Of a DNA stretch of 64,000 nucleotides, positions 8,527 through 16,272 are shown one piece after another; positions within the stretch are counted from its first letter, which is position 1; each line of letters starts with the position of its first letter. Source of the DNA: an uncultured Eubacteriales bacterium (GTDB lineage Bacteria > Bacillota > Clostridia > Oscillospirales > Acutalibacteraceae); contig CAKSPZ010000001.1 in assembly GCA_934486635.1 (NCBI GenBank), forward strand, positions 361,118 through 425,117, written 5' to 3'. The notes beneath the pieces are model-generated. The model was not told the DNA's origin. It did no database searches and saw only the letters and a list, made by a program, of their open reading frames with translations. The position numbers and the translations under genes were made by a program.

Positions 8527-8976
8527 TTATAAAGATGTTATTAATTTAGGAATAGTTAGAGCAATTTTACCCATTTTCATACCTGCTCCAGCAGGTAAAA
8601 ACGAAATTATTATATCTACAACAGTCCAAGCTAATTCAACAGGATTTGGATTACTTACTTTTTCTGCTGCAAGCGAAAGCGCTTTAGCCATGTTATTCAT
8701 TTTGGCACCGTTTTTTGTTAATTCTTCTGCGACTTTAATTCCTCTACTACCGGGAATTAATGCAAGAACTAATGTTGACACAGCCGTCGCTGCAAACGCT
8801 GGCCAGGATATTGCCCCAGCACAAGCCATAACATTATATGAGTTTTCGTAGCTTGTTTTAGACTGATTTGAATAGAAATTTAGTGGATTTAGTAAAATTG
8901 AGAATATAAGAATAGTTATTACAAATAAACATTTCAAACGATTTAATGAAAAATTTTTATTTTCTACTTTAAACAC
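8527..8976 (-). CDS. Bacteriocin-like secreted hydrophobic peptide precursor
   Basis: 149 aa when started at GTG 8976, which has AGGGG 8 nt upstream. A GTG at 8985 overlaps that RBS and is less likely. Residues 10-30 are a hydrophobic leader, then a polar stretch rich in Ser/Asn/Tyr. The remaining 95 residues are Ala/Gly-rich and amphipathic: ACAGAISWPAFAATAVST, then WTVVDIIISFLPAGAG and a cationic end (KMGKIALTIPKL). This composition recalls circular or large unmodified bacteriocins, and the SpoIIM/DUF95 neighbour supports that. I see no match to a named bacteriocin, and the mature ends are unknown. Confidence 0.55.
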   Translation of the reverse strand: MFKVENKNFSLNRLKCLFVITILIFSILLNPLNFYSNQSKTSYENSYNVMACAGAISWPAFAATAVSTLVLALIPGSRGIKVAEELTKNGAKMNNMAKALSLAAEKVSNPNPVELAWTVVDIIISFLPAGAGMKMGKIALTIPKLITSL

Positions 8977-9010
8977 AACAAACACCCCTGAATTTTATAA
9001 ATTAACTTTT

Positions 9011-9038
9011 ATTATAATTCGAGGATAGTTTTTGTCAA
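9011..9038 (-). promoter_or_regulatory. Consensus sigma-A promoter of the bacteriocin-like operon
   Basis: On the minus strand TTGACA (9038-9033) and TATAAT (9016-9011) are both perfect, with a 16-bp spacer, 35 bp upstream of the GTG start. Vegetative expression of this cargo from the lysogen is therefore likely. Confidence 0.85.
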
Positions 9039-9123
9039 TATTTTACTGGATATAATTTAAAAGTCTCCCAAATCGACAAAAAGTTTGTTGATATTTCATT
9101 AGCTTAGTTAACATTGTTACATT

Positions 9124-9298
9124 GGTGGATTGTACAGACGCATATAGTTCTAATTCAGAATTCTATTTGTCTATAACAAAGGGCAGCAAATATAAGTTTA
9201 ATAATTCTAACGCAGAATTAAGCGCAAATTCATCGACAACATTGACGTTTGCAGAACCGATTACAGGTTATGTGAAAATGAAAAAGGGAACAATTTAA
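9124..9298 (+). pseudogene. 3' fragment of the Kelch-like tail gene
   Basis: The last 58 codons of the Kelch-like gene are repeated here, ending with the same TAA. There is no start codon context or upstream homology, so this is a remnant carried along with the duplicated block and not a functional gene. Confidence 0.85.
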
Positions 9299-9310
9299 GG
9301 AGAGATTATT

Positions 9311-9637
9311 ATGATAAAAATTGAAAAATACACAGGAGAAAAAACATACATGTATCCAAATGGAAGCATTGCAACCCCGGAAAAGGTCAAGGAGGACTTT
9401 CCAGCAATTTTAGTTTATCCTCATATTATTGAAACCGATGAAGCGGGACAAGTCTTGTTTGCAGTAGACAATTTAAGTGCTGTACGTACAAATTTAAATA
9501 TAGACTCGTCCTTGTCGGAAAACGAAGCAATAGCAAAAATTGAAGAAATTAGAAATGCACCGGAGCCGGAACCGGAGGTCTCAGCAGAAGAACGAACCGC
9601 AGCAGCGCTTGAATTTATTGCATTGTCGAATATTTAG
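9311..9637 (+). CDS. Phage protein of unknown function, 108 aa (copy 2)
   Basis: The translation is identical to the gene at 5101, and the same RBS AAGGAGAG is present. In this copy no complete tail gene precedes it. Transcription would have to come from an unseen promoter between 8,990 and 9,300, or from read-through across the terminator and the opposite-strand cargo. Confidence 0.7.
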   Translation: MIKIEKYTGEKTYMYPNGSIATPEKVKEDFPAILVYPHIIETDEAGQVLFAVDNLSAVRTNLNIDSSLSENEAIAKIEEIRNAPEPEPEVSAEERTAAALEFIALSNI

Positions 9638-9654
9638 AATGGAGGTATCACAAA

Positions 9655-9798
9655 ATGAGTTTTGAAATTATAAAAAAGAATTATAATCGAGGTTTATGGA
9701 CGAAACAAATGGTGAGAAAAGCTGTAGAGAAGAATGTAATTACAGGAGAACAATATGAAGAAATTACAGGCGAAAAGTTTTCTTTAAAAGAACAATAA
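9655..9798 (+). CDS. xkdX: XkdX family phage protein (copy 2)
   Basis: 47 aa, identical to the gene at 5445, with the same GGAGG RBS. The XkdX pattern (GLWTKQMVRKAVEKNVIT and GEQYEEITGEKF) is intact. Confidence 0.85.
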   Translation: MSFEIIKKNYNRGLWTKQMVRKAVEKNVITGEQYEEITGEKFSLKEQ

Positions 9799-9941
9799 AT
9801 CTAGTTTTTTACCTATTAATAAGCAGAAAAACACTGCAAGTGATCTCGCACAATAAGTCGCACACAAAGCTAAATTGTATATATAAAAATTGCAATTACG
9901 AGCCAGACTTCAGGTGGTGCAAGATTAAAGGTTCTTTTGAA

Positions 9942-9964
9942 GCTTTTCTTCCTCAAAGAAAAGC
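9942..9964 (+). promoter_or_regulatory. Hairpin before the endolysin ribosome binding site (copy 2)
   Basis: Same inverted repeat as at 5732-5754, again 2 nt ahead of the AAAGGAGGAG ribosome binding site. Confidence 0.4.
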
Positions 9965-9982
9965 GTAAAGGAGGAGATTTTT

Positions 9983-10684
9983 ATGGCAAAAGTATTTTTA
10001 GGAGTAGGTCATGGCGGTCGAGATTCGGGAGCTGTAGGGCACTTGATTGAAAAAGATGTTAACTTGGTGGAAGCCTTGGCGTGCCGAGATTTTTTACAAA
10101 CACATGGAGTAGAAGTTCTAATGTCAAGAACAAGCGATGAAGATGATCCATTGACGGATGAAATTAAAGAATGTAACGCCTTTAGCCCAGACTTAGCGAT
10201 AGATTGTCACAACAATGCCGGTGGCGGTGATGGTTTTGAAGCGTATTATTATTCCGGTGGAGGCAAAAGTAAAATTCTCGCAGAGAATATTGAAGCTGAG
10301 GTTAAAGCAATCGGACAAAATTCAAGAGGCTGTAAAACCCGCATGAACTCTAGTGGTAGAGATTATTTTGGGTTCATCAGGGAGACAAAATGTCCGGCAG
10401 TAATAGTTGAGGGATGCTTCGTCGACAATGTAACCGACGTACAGATTGCAGACACAAAGGAAAAACAAAAAGCCTTTGGGGAGGCATACGCAAAAGGCAT
10501 TTTAAGGACACTTGGAATTGAAGTAAAAGAAAATACAGAACAAAATACACCGCAAAATAATTCTAATAAGGAAGAAAAATATTATGTTCAAGTCGGAGCT
10601 TACGCACAAAAAGAGAACGCTGAGAAACAACTCGAGGATGCGAAAAGCGCCGGATTTACCGACGCTTTTATAAAGCAGTTTTAG
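9983..10684 (+). CDS. Endolysin: N-acetylmuramoyl-L-alanine amidase with SPOR domain (copy 2)
   Basis: 233 aa, identical in sequence to the endolysin at 5773, with all amidase ligand motifs (GHGGRDSGA, DCHNNAGGG, VEGCFVDN) and the C-terminal SPOR domain preserved. Two identical endolysin genes in one prophage are unusual and follow from the 1.8-kb duplication. Confidence 0.9.
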   Translation: MAKVFLGVGHGGRDSGAVGHLIEKDVNLVEALACRDFLQTHGVEVLMSRTSDEDDPLTDEIKECNAFSPDLAIDCHNNAGGGDGFEAYYYSGGGKSKILAENIEAEVKAIGQNSRGCKTRMNSSGRDYFGFIRETKCPAVIVEGCFVDNVTDVQIADTKEKQKAFGEAYAKGILRTLGIEVKENTEQNTPQNNSNKEEKYYVQVGAYAQKENAEKQLEDAKSAGFTDAFIKQF

Positions 10685-10694
10685 GGGGACTAGT

Positions 10695-10967
10695 ATGGAA
10701 AATAAAACGTTTGGAATAGTAACATTTGCAGTTTTAATCGAGGCGATTATTACATATTTTAATGAATTTTATGTGCAAGGCAATATCTGCTGGCAAATGC
10801 TATTTAGTATGGTTTTAGGCGTAATTATCGCAGTAGCTTACAAACTAGATTTGCCCTCATATTTTAATTTGAGTTCAGATATACCATACATAGGTTGCAT
10901 TTTGACCGGAATTTTACTGTCTCGTGGGTCAAATTATATCTTTGATTTATTAGATAAATTATCTTGA
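10695..10967 (+). CDS. Holin-like phage membrane protein (copy 2)
   Basis: 90 aa. The first 77 residues match copy 1 exactly. The end reads SNYIFDLLDKLS against SNYMYDLLNKLSL, and the underlying DNA is clearly diverged. The 3' end therefore comes from a related but different phage sequence, which points to recombination inside this gene. Topology (three hydrophobic segments) is unchanged. Confidence 0.7.
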   Translation: MENKTFGIVTFAVLIEAIITYFNEFYVQGNICWQMLFSMVLGVIIAVAYKLDLPSYFNLSSDIPYIGCILTGILLSRGSNYIFDLLDKLS

Positions 10968-10974
10968 AAAACTT

Positions 10975-10999
10975 AAAAGCAGCCAGTTTGGCTGCTTTT
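10975..10999. terminator. Bidirectional terminator between holin copy 2 and secreted-protein operon
   Basis: AAAAGCAGCCA (10975-10985) and TGGCTGCTTTT (10989-10999) form an 11-bp stem with loop GTT. The T run on each strand allows termination of both converging transcripts. Confidence 0.9.
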
Positions 11000-11005
11000 A
11001 TTATC

Positions 11006-11779
11006 TTATCTTTCAAAATACATTTGCTTATCTTTATTATATTCCATTGAATAATCTGTTATATCAAATTTAATTGAAAAACTAGGGTCTTTAGGATTAT
11101 TGTCCCAAGATACAATTAAAATATCGTTATTTAAATATTCTTTATTGGATATCTTATTTTTTAAACTTTCCAGTATTTCCTTGTAGATTTCTCTATCTGT
11201 ATCAAGGGCTAAAATATTTTCGTCATTATTCCCCAATAATAAATTAATTAATTTAGTTAAAAGTCCTTTTTCGTCTATAGTAAGTTTCTCATTTAATAAT
11301 TTCTTTTTTAAATAATCTACTGCACGAGGAATTGAACCACAAATATATGAAAAAAAATTACGAATAGGTTGAGCGACGTAAATTAATCCTCCAGTAGCTA
11401 CCAATGCTAATAAAGAATGTATATTTTTGCAACTGAAAATTACTTTTAAAAATATTGCAACTGTAGCTGCCCCTGTAACAGTTATTGCGGTTGTCTCAGA
11501 GTATCGTTTTAAAAGAATTGAAAATTTCTGCGAATTTGTATTTTTTGATTTTTTCTCCAAATAATTAATAAAATCATTTACACTTTCATATCTCAAAATG
11601 TGTTTTTGACAAGTAGGATTTTTATTAATACAATTGGTCTTATACCAAGTTCTATCAAGTAATTTATCTTCATCATAATAATTATGAGATACATCCGGCA
11701 AAGCATAAGCATTTAAAGCTATGCTGTTAAGCAACAGTATAGATATTACTGAGATAAATAATTTTTTACACCTCACCAT
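11006..11779 (-). CDS. Secreted/membrane cargo protein, member 4 of a four-gene paralogous family
   Basis: 257 aa. Residues 1-27 form a signal peptide (KKLFISVISILLLNS, cleavage after NAYA). A Cys-containing segment (TNCINKNPTCQKHI) and two Ala/Gly-rich hydrophobic helices (about 97-112 and 122-137) follow. The C-terminal beta-like part has ILIVSWDNN in place of the NFWK signature of its neighbours, and ends DITDYSMEYNKDKQ. The gene overlaps the previous one by 14 bp. It is the most diverged family member. Function unknown; location downstream of phage lysis genes suggests lysogenic conversion cargo. Confidence 0.7.
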   Translation of the reverse strand: MVRCKKLFISVISILLLNSIALNAYALPDVSHNYYDEDKLLDRTWYKTNCINKNPTCQKHILRYESVNDFINYLEKKSKNTNSQKFSILLKRYSETTAITVTGAATVAIFLKVIFSCKNIHSLLALVATGGLIYVAQPIRNFFSYICGSIPRAVDYLKKKLLNEKLTIDEKGLLTKLINLLLGNNDENILALDTDREIYKEILESLKNKISNKEYLNNDILIVSWDNNPKDPSFSIKFDITDYSMEYNKDKQMYFER

Positions 11780-12677
11780 AAGTTTCTGATTGCTCCTTTT
11801 TATATTGATTTACTTTAGCTTGTAAAGTTTCTTTTAATGAATTAAACTTATTTTCAAATCCTTGCTTTTCTTCGTCAGTGTAGTTTATTTCATAATGACT
11901 AAAACTTGCGACGGATGATGAAGAATTTTTATTTGAATTTGTTACAACAACTAAAGCATCATTATTTTTCCAAAAATTATATTTAATAAAGGATAAAACT
12001 TGTTTAATCGCTGAAAAAGTATTGTCATTATTATTAAAAATGCTTTCATAATCAATTGAATTCATTTTTGGAATAGATCCGGGTGTTGATGAAAGTACCT
12101 TTACCGGAATAACAGTAGCTGAAGCAATTGCTGTATTTTCTATAATTTTTTTCATTGTGTCAATATTAACATTCATATTTAACTTTTGATTTACATAATC
12201 AACTACCTTTTTAAATTTATATGTATTGGCAATATAGTCGCCAATTTTATTTCGGCCTATTATAGAAAATAATAAAAATCCAGTACTAGCCATAAGTTTA
12301 AGACTGAATTTTGCCCAATTTTTAATTGCGTTTGTTCTTATAGTGTCTAGCTTTTTTCGTGATTCAAAAATTTCTTCTATTTCCTTTAAAGACATGTAAG
12401 GTAATTCAGATATAACTTTTTCTATGTTGTTGTAGTCAGAAACATAGACAGTAAAGTCTGAGTTATAACCGACATTGTTCATCTTTATGTAATGTTCGCC
12501 ATTTTTTATTTTATTTGCAGCGTCTTCTTTTGCACAACAAATACTTACAAATTGACCATTACTGTTTTTTTGAGTACAATCTTCATAACAGTCTGCAGCA
12601 GCTGTAAAAATACAGCTGTTTGACAAAATTGAAATGCATAAAAGAACGCTAATAAATCTCTTACTTTTTTTTATCAT
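11766..12677 (-). CDS. Secreted/membrane cargo protein, member 3 of a four-gene paralogous family
   Basis: 303 aa with signal peptide (RFISVLLCISILSN, likely cleavage after AAA at about 27). The N-terminal part is Cys-rich (DCYEDC, ICCAKED), followed by the family motif IKNGEHYIKMNNVG. Two hydrophobic segments lie near 125-142 and 182-197. The C-terminal third has the signature YNFWKNNDALVVV and the segment HYEINYTDEEKQ, then a coiled-coil-like tail. The RBS AAAGGAG is well placed. The domain order matches the other three family members. No enzyme motif is visible. Confidence 0.7.
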   Translation of the reverse strand: MIKKSKRFISVLLCISILSNSCIFTAAADCYEDCTQKNSNGQFVSICCAKEDAANKIKNGEHYIKMNNVGYNSDFTVYVSDYNNIEKVISELPYMSLKEIEEIFESRKKLDTIRTNAIKNWAKFSLKLMASTGFLLFSIIGRNKIGDYIANTYKFKKVVDYVNQKLNMNVNIDTMKKIIENTAIASATVIPVKVLSSTPGSIPKMNSIDYESIFNNNDNTFSAIKQVLSFIKYNFWKNNDALVVVTNSNKNSSSSVASFSHYEINYTDEEKQGFENKFNSLKETLQAKVNQYKKEQSETYGEV

Positions 12678-12716
12678 ATTTTTCTCCTTTGATTAAAATG
12701 GTGGTACTTTGGTATC

Positions 12717-13667
12717 TTATTTATATTCATCATAGTCGTATTTAACATTAATATCTTGTAACAACTTTTTTAAGTTTTCTATAAGTTCTCTTTTTTTACT
12801 TTCACTATCATTTACATTTAGCCCTATATTGCTAAGAGCAACTTGAGTAGGAATACTGCCGTAATTCTCTGGATTTATATTTAAAAAAATGGAATCACTG
12901 TCTTTCCAAAAATTGTATTTAGTGATGTTAGATAAACATTTATGTAGGAAAATTTTATCATTAAATTTATTATAAAAATTTTCTTCGCTAGGAATATTGC
13001 TTGCATAAATGCAATCTGTGACAAAATGTAAAATGTTAAATAGGAAAAAGCCTACTATAGTTCCAAATAATAAAGAAATAGTTGAATTTATAACTTTATC
13101 CTTTATAGAAAGTATATTTTTGCTATGTGCTGCATTTTTATTATTTTCTTCTTCTGTTAACTTTTCTCTATTTACAGTATTATTTACTTGATTTATAAGT
13201 TTTTTTCCCTCGTTATTTGCACTTGCATCTATTTTTTTACTTTTGCTAGTTTTATTCAATTTTTTATATGAAAAAAACGTTATGATAGTTGGTGTAATAA
13301 TGGAGACAATTTTTAAAATTTTATTTCTTTTTAAAGATTTCACTTTTTCTAATTTAATTTCATCATTTTTAACCTTTTCAAACTCATCCCAAGTCATTTC
13401 CGGAGTAACATATTCAATCAATTTCTGTAATGCACTATTTGTAAAAGAAAAGTAACCAATTATTCTACCTGGTTCACCACATATGTTATTTTCTAATGCA
13501 AAGTTTTCTCCATTTTTAAGCTTTTCTATAATTTCTTCTCTACATTTGCTAAAATTACAGCAAGGTTGAGTAATAGTATTATAATTTTCAGAGGCATGAC
13601 TTACCATGCAAACATTTGTTAACATTGATACGCATAAAATAAGTGATAACATTTTTTTATAAATCAC
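12717..13667 (-). CDS. Secreted/membrane cargo protein, member 2 of a four-gene paralogous family
   Basis: 316 aa, GTG start with GGAGTG upstream. Signal peptide (KMLSLILCVSMLTN, cleavage near SHAS). The family Cys segment QPCCNFSKCREEI runs into IEKLKNGENFALENN. The protein is Lys/Asn-rich in the middle, with hydrophobic helices near 118-135 and 195-215. The signature YNFWKDSDSIFLNI sits at about 255, followed by SNIGLNVNDSES and a helical tail. The shared architecture with its neighbours indicates tandem duplication and divergence. Role unknown. Confidence 0.7.
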   Translation of the reverse strand: MIYKKMLSLILCVSMLTNVCMVSHASENYNTITQPCCNFSKCREEIIEKLKNGENFALENNICGEPGRIIGYFSFTNSALQKLIEYVTPEMTWDEFEKVKNDEIKLEKVKSLKRNKILKIVSIITPTIITFFSYKKLNKTSKSKKIDASANNEGKKLINQVNNTVNREKLTEEENNKNAAHSKNILSIKDKVINSTISLLFGTIVGFFLFNILHFVTDCIYASNIPSEENFYNKFNDKIFLHKCLSNITKYNFWKDSDSIFLNINPENYGSIPTQVALSNIGLNVNDSESKKRELIENLKKLLQDINVKYDYDEYK

Positions 13668-13688
13668 ATAATCACTCCTGTAAAAGTT

Positions 13689-14669
13689 TTATTGTTCTTC
13701 ATACTTATTTAAAAGTTGTTCAAGATTGAGTTTAGAATTTTCAAATGATTTTTCTATTTCAATCAAATCCTCTGGAGTATATTGTAAACCAACTTTGCTA
13801 AAGCTAACTGTAGCATAGTTTGAAGATTCGTCATTATTAAAATTAATATAAATAGTATCACCTGATTTCCAAAATTTATATTTTAAATTTGATAAAATTT
13901 GTGAAATAGCAGATACACAGTTATCTATGATTATTTTTTGCTTTCGACTTTCTTTAAAATGTTTATTACTTATGATTGTTGCTCTACCATACCCCGTTGC
14001 TTCAGCTCCAACAATGCTTCCAACAATTATTTTAACAGTTGCAATTACTTTAGCTCCAATAGCCCCGACTGCTCCAGCTACTGGGAATAAAATTGCGACT
14101 GCGGCACCTCCACCGACTGCGCCTACAACAGACCAAAAACCTATACTTTTTGCATCTATCTTTTTATTTTCCGTTAATGCTTTTATTGCTTTAGGCAGTT
14201 TGTCTTTATTATTCCCCGTTAAACTTTCGTAGAGAATAGATATTACTTCTTCTGACTCAGCAGGAGATAGACCAAATAAAAATCTTACTTTTTCAGCTGA
14301 TTTTTTTAGTATTTCATGTGCTATCAATTTATTATTTGCTTTATTAAGTTCTCTAGAAAACTCATCTATAAATGTGGCTATAGATTTATAACTAAAAAAA
14401 TATAATGTATCTTTTCCCTCTGGACCTAATTTTTCATGTTTTTGAAATAAAATAGGGTCTTTTTTTATTTCTCGTGCTAAAAGTGACTTTTGACAATTAA
14501 GTTCGATATACTGACCATATCTATTTCTCTTATCCCATGGACAAGGGTCGTTAATAATATTGGGGTCGGGTTCAATTTGATTTACCTGTGTTGCAAATGT
14601 TGTCATCGTACAGGATGATAGTACAGATGCACATAAAATTGCTGACAAAATTTGTTTTGCTATTTTCAT
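13689..14669 (-). CDS. Secreted/lipoprotein-like cargo protein, member 1 of a four-gene paralogous family
   Basis: 326 aa from the ATG at 14669, chosen because AAGGAG lies 6 nt upstream. An ATG 18 nt earlier has no such site. The signal sequence ends in VLSSC, a possible lipobox, so this member may be a lipoprotein. The family Cys/basic segment (NRYGQYIELNCQKS, REIKKDPILFQKHEKLG) comes next. A long Ala/Gly-rich hydrophobic stretch lies near 185-225. The signature YKFWKSGDTIYINF precedes KVGLQYTPEDL and a coiled C-terminus. It is the first gene of the operon. Function unknown. Confidence 0.7.
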   Translation of the reverse strand: MKIAKQILSAILCASVLSSCTMTTFATQVNQIEPDPNIINDPCPWDKRNRYGQYIELNCQKSLLAREIKKDPILFQKHEKLGPEGKDTLYFFSYKSIATFIDEFSRELNKANNKLIAHEILKKSAEKVRFLFGLSPAESEEVISILYESLTGNNKDKLPKAIKALTENKKIDAKSIGFWSVVGAVGGGAAVAILFPVAGAVGAIGAKVIATVKIIVGSIVGAEATGYGRATIISNKHFKESRKQKIIIDNCVSAISQILSNLKYKFWKSGDTIYINFNNDESSNYATVSFSKVGLQYTPEDLIEIEKSFENSKLNLEQLLNKYEEQ

Positions 14670-14988
14670 AAAATTCTCCTTATACATTATGCTTAGTAGA
14701 TTTGTTGTTTTTTATAAGCTTACCACATAAGCATAGTGAAAACAACCAAAAAATACAAATAAATCCATTTTTCTACCAGCTGCATATAATTGATATTTCT
14801 CACAAAGTTTTATTGGGTTATTTACGAATATTTTATAAACGGGAGAGGTTATGTCATAAAAACACTTGCTAATAAGATGTGTTTTTTATAAAAACATTGT
14901 TACAGGGTGCATTAGATAGGTAAATAAAAAAAGCTCCCTTTCGGGAGCTTAAAATAGTTTTTTACTTTATTAGGTTTAATTTTCAATA
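14670..14988. other. Intergenic region upstream of the secreted-protein operon
   Basis: About 320 bp without a gene on either strand. It must hold the promoter for the four-gene operon, but no consensus pair is clear. Only the terminator of the downstream XRE gene (14924-14950) is recognisable. Confidence 0.6.
14924..14950 (-). terminator. Terminator of the XRE regulator gene at 14989
   Basis: AAGCTCCC (14931-14938) pairs with GGGAGCTT (14943-14950) around TTTC. On the minus strand the stem is followed by a T run. Confidence 0.85.
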
Positions 14989-15318
14989 TTAATTGCTTTT
15001 AGACAACATTGTATATATTTCTATAATAATTTTCTCTATAGATTCCTGATCTTGTTCATCTAGTTTTGATAGGACCCCTGTTATACGAGTAAAATTGTTG
15101 TTATTTTCTATCCCAAATAATAAATAGTCTGAAGTTACATTTAAAGCTTGAGATAACTTATATAAAGTTTCTGCAGACATTCCTTTTTGACCAGTTTCAA
15201 TATCATAAATAAATCTGTCACTTATATTGGATAATTCTCCAAGTTTTTCTCGAGTTAGCTTTCTATGCTCTCTTAGTTTTGATATTCTAAGACCTAATTC
15301 TTTATTAAAGTTATTCAT
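14989..15318 (-). CDS. XRE family transcriptional regulator
   Basis: 109 aa. Residues 10-65 are a lambda-repressor-like helix-turn-helix (ISKLREHRKLTREKLGELS, then SDRFIYDIETGQKGMS). A short C-terminal helical segment after residue 75 (LSKLDEQDQESIEKI) probably mediates dimerisation. There is no peptidase domain, so it is not a LexA-type CI repressor. It belongs to a run of small regulators and may control cargo or lysogeny. A long inverted repeat at 15387-15427 upstream may be its operator. Confidence 0.85.
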   Translation of the reverse strand: MNNFNKELGLRISKLREHRKLTREKLGELSNISDRFIYDIETGQKGMSAETLYKLSQALNVTSDYLLFGIENNNNFTRITGVLSKLDEQDQESIEKIIIEIYTMLSKSN

Positions 15319-15386
15319 ATTTATTCACCCAAATATAGTTTAACAACTACTGAGCATATTAAACACGAGCAATAATTCTTGATATT

Positions 15387-15427
15387 TTAGAACTATAGTG
15401 GTAATATAATTACATCTATTGTTCTAA
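15387..15427. repeat. Inverted repeat, candidate operator between two XRE genes
   Basis: TTAGAAC (15387-15393) is mirrored by GTTCTAA (15421-15427), and ATAG/CTAT extend the symmetry inside. It lies in the upstream region of the XRE gene at 14989 and just after the stop of the next one. The operator role is inferred. Confidence 0.4.
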
Positions 15428-15439
15428 GTGAATTATTTA

Positions 15440-15763
15440 TTATGAAATTCTGTTTTTAAAATATATTAAATTCTCAAGTATAAAATTTAAGTCTTCTAGG
15501 TTCATATCTCTTAAATAAGAATTAATCTGGGCAATGGTTGCATTTTGTATTTCCTCAATATTTTCACCTAGTAAAACACTCATAGAAACATTTAGCGAAT
15601 CAGCAATTTTCAATATAGTTTTTAAGCTGGGTGTTTTCTTTGCTCGCTCAATATATCCAATAAAACTGGGAGATACATCAGATTTTTCGGCTAATTCAAA
15701 TTGAGATAACCCCAATTTTTTTCTGTGTTCTCGTATATTTATTCCTAACTGTTCATAATTCAA
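15440..15763 (-). CDS. XRE family transcriptional regulator
   Basis: 107 aa from the TTG at 15763, which has CGGAG 8 nt upstream. An ATG 18 nt further out (15781) is possible but lacks an RBS. Helix-turn-helix near residues 5-60: INIREHRKKLGLSQFELAE, then SPSFIGYIERAKKTPS. The C-terminal 40 residues are helical (NSYLRDMNLEDLNFIL). The overall size and sequence type are those of small phage or ICE repressors. Confidence 0.85.
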   Translation of the reverse strand: MNYEQLGINIREHRKKLGLSQFELAEKSDVSPSFIGYIERAKKTPSLKTILKIADSLNVSMSVLLGENIEEIQNATIAQINSYLRDMNLEDLNFILENLIYFKNRIS

Positions 15764-15845
15764 TGTATTCACTCCGTTCATGTAGCCTACATTTAATTTT
15801 ATGGGCTTACACAGAACAAATAAACAATCTTAGAGCCCAAGTTAA

Positions 15846-15874
15846 TTGACTCATAGTCCAATTTACGGTATAAT
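15846..15874 (+). promoter_or_regulatory. Strong promoter-like sequence on the plus strand, antisense to a repressor gene
   Basis: TTGACT (15846-15851), a 17-bp spacer and TATAAT (15869-15874). It faces right into the 3' end of the minus-strand repressor gene at 15889 and, further on, toward the SLOG-family gene. Confidence 0.55.
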
Positions 15875-15888
15875 AAAAATATCCCTAT

Positions 15889-16206
15889 TCAAAATTTGTA
15901 TTTTTCTTTAACTTTGTTTATATATAACTCTATATCATATAATGCTCTTTTAGGTATATCTTTTAGTATTATCACGCTAGAATCAACATCTTCAATTTTA
16001 GACGGATTTGGTGTGACACCAAATAAGTAATCTAAAGAGACATTAAACAATTTAGCAATCTGAATTTTTATTTCATCACTTGGGAGAATTAAATTTCTTT
16101 CATAAGAGGAAATAGTATGGACTGAAACTGAAAGTTGGTTTGCTAAGTCTTGTTGGGTCATTCCGCGGTCTTTTCTTAATTCACTTAATATTTCACCAAA
16201 TATCAT
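15889..16206 (-). CDS. XRE family transcriptional regulator (candidate element repressor)
   Basis: 105 aa. The ATG at 16206 follows AAGGGGGACATGAA, so I prefer it to an in-frame start further upstream. HTH at residues 5-60: SELRKDRGMTQQDLANQLS, then VHTISSYERNLILPS, then LFNVSLDYLFG. The C-terminal helix ends VKEKYKF. It is divergent from the SLOG gene, with two 15-bp repeats between them, the arrangement expected for a repressor controlling its own and a rightward promoter. Confidence 0.85.
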   Translation of the reverse strand: MIFGEILSELRKDRGMTQQDLANQLSVSVHTISSYERNLILPSDEIKIQIAKLFNVSLDYLFGVTPNPSKIEDVDSSVIILKDIPKRALYDIELYINKVKEKYKF

Positions 16207-16272
16207 TTCATGTCCCCCTTTATACATATACATACTCATTATATATTCATATTTATTTTTTTGCCCCTTAAT

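Larger units (their letters stand above)
9124..10918 (+). repeat. Direct repeat, copy 2 (1,795 bp, lysis module)
   Basis: Second copy of the block at 4914-6708. The left junction is abrupt, with GGTGGAT as the first shared bases. The right junction lies within the holin gene, where the DNA begins to diverge at 10919 although the protein remains similar. The duplicated genes are intact. Confidence 0.95.

Noticed and set aside
6813..8976. True sporulation spoIIM locus
   Set aside because: The gene is in a prophage cargo operon with a secreted peptide precursor and has none of the usual chromosomal neighbours.
13009..14232. Plus-strand ORFs opposite the secreted-protein family
   Set aside because: They are mirror images of signal peptides and hydrophobic helices of the minus-strand genes; none has a convincing start.
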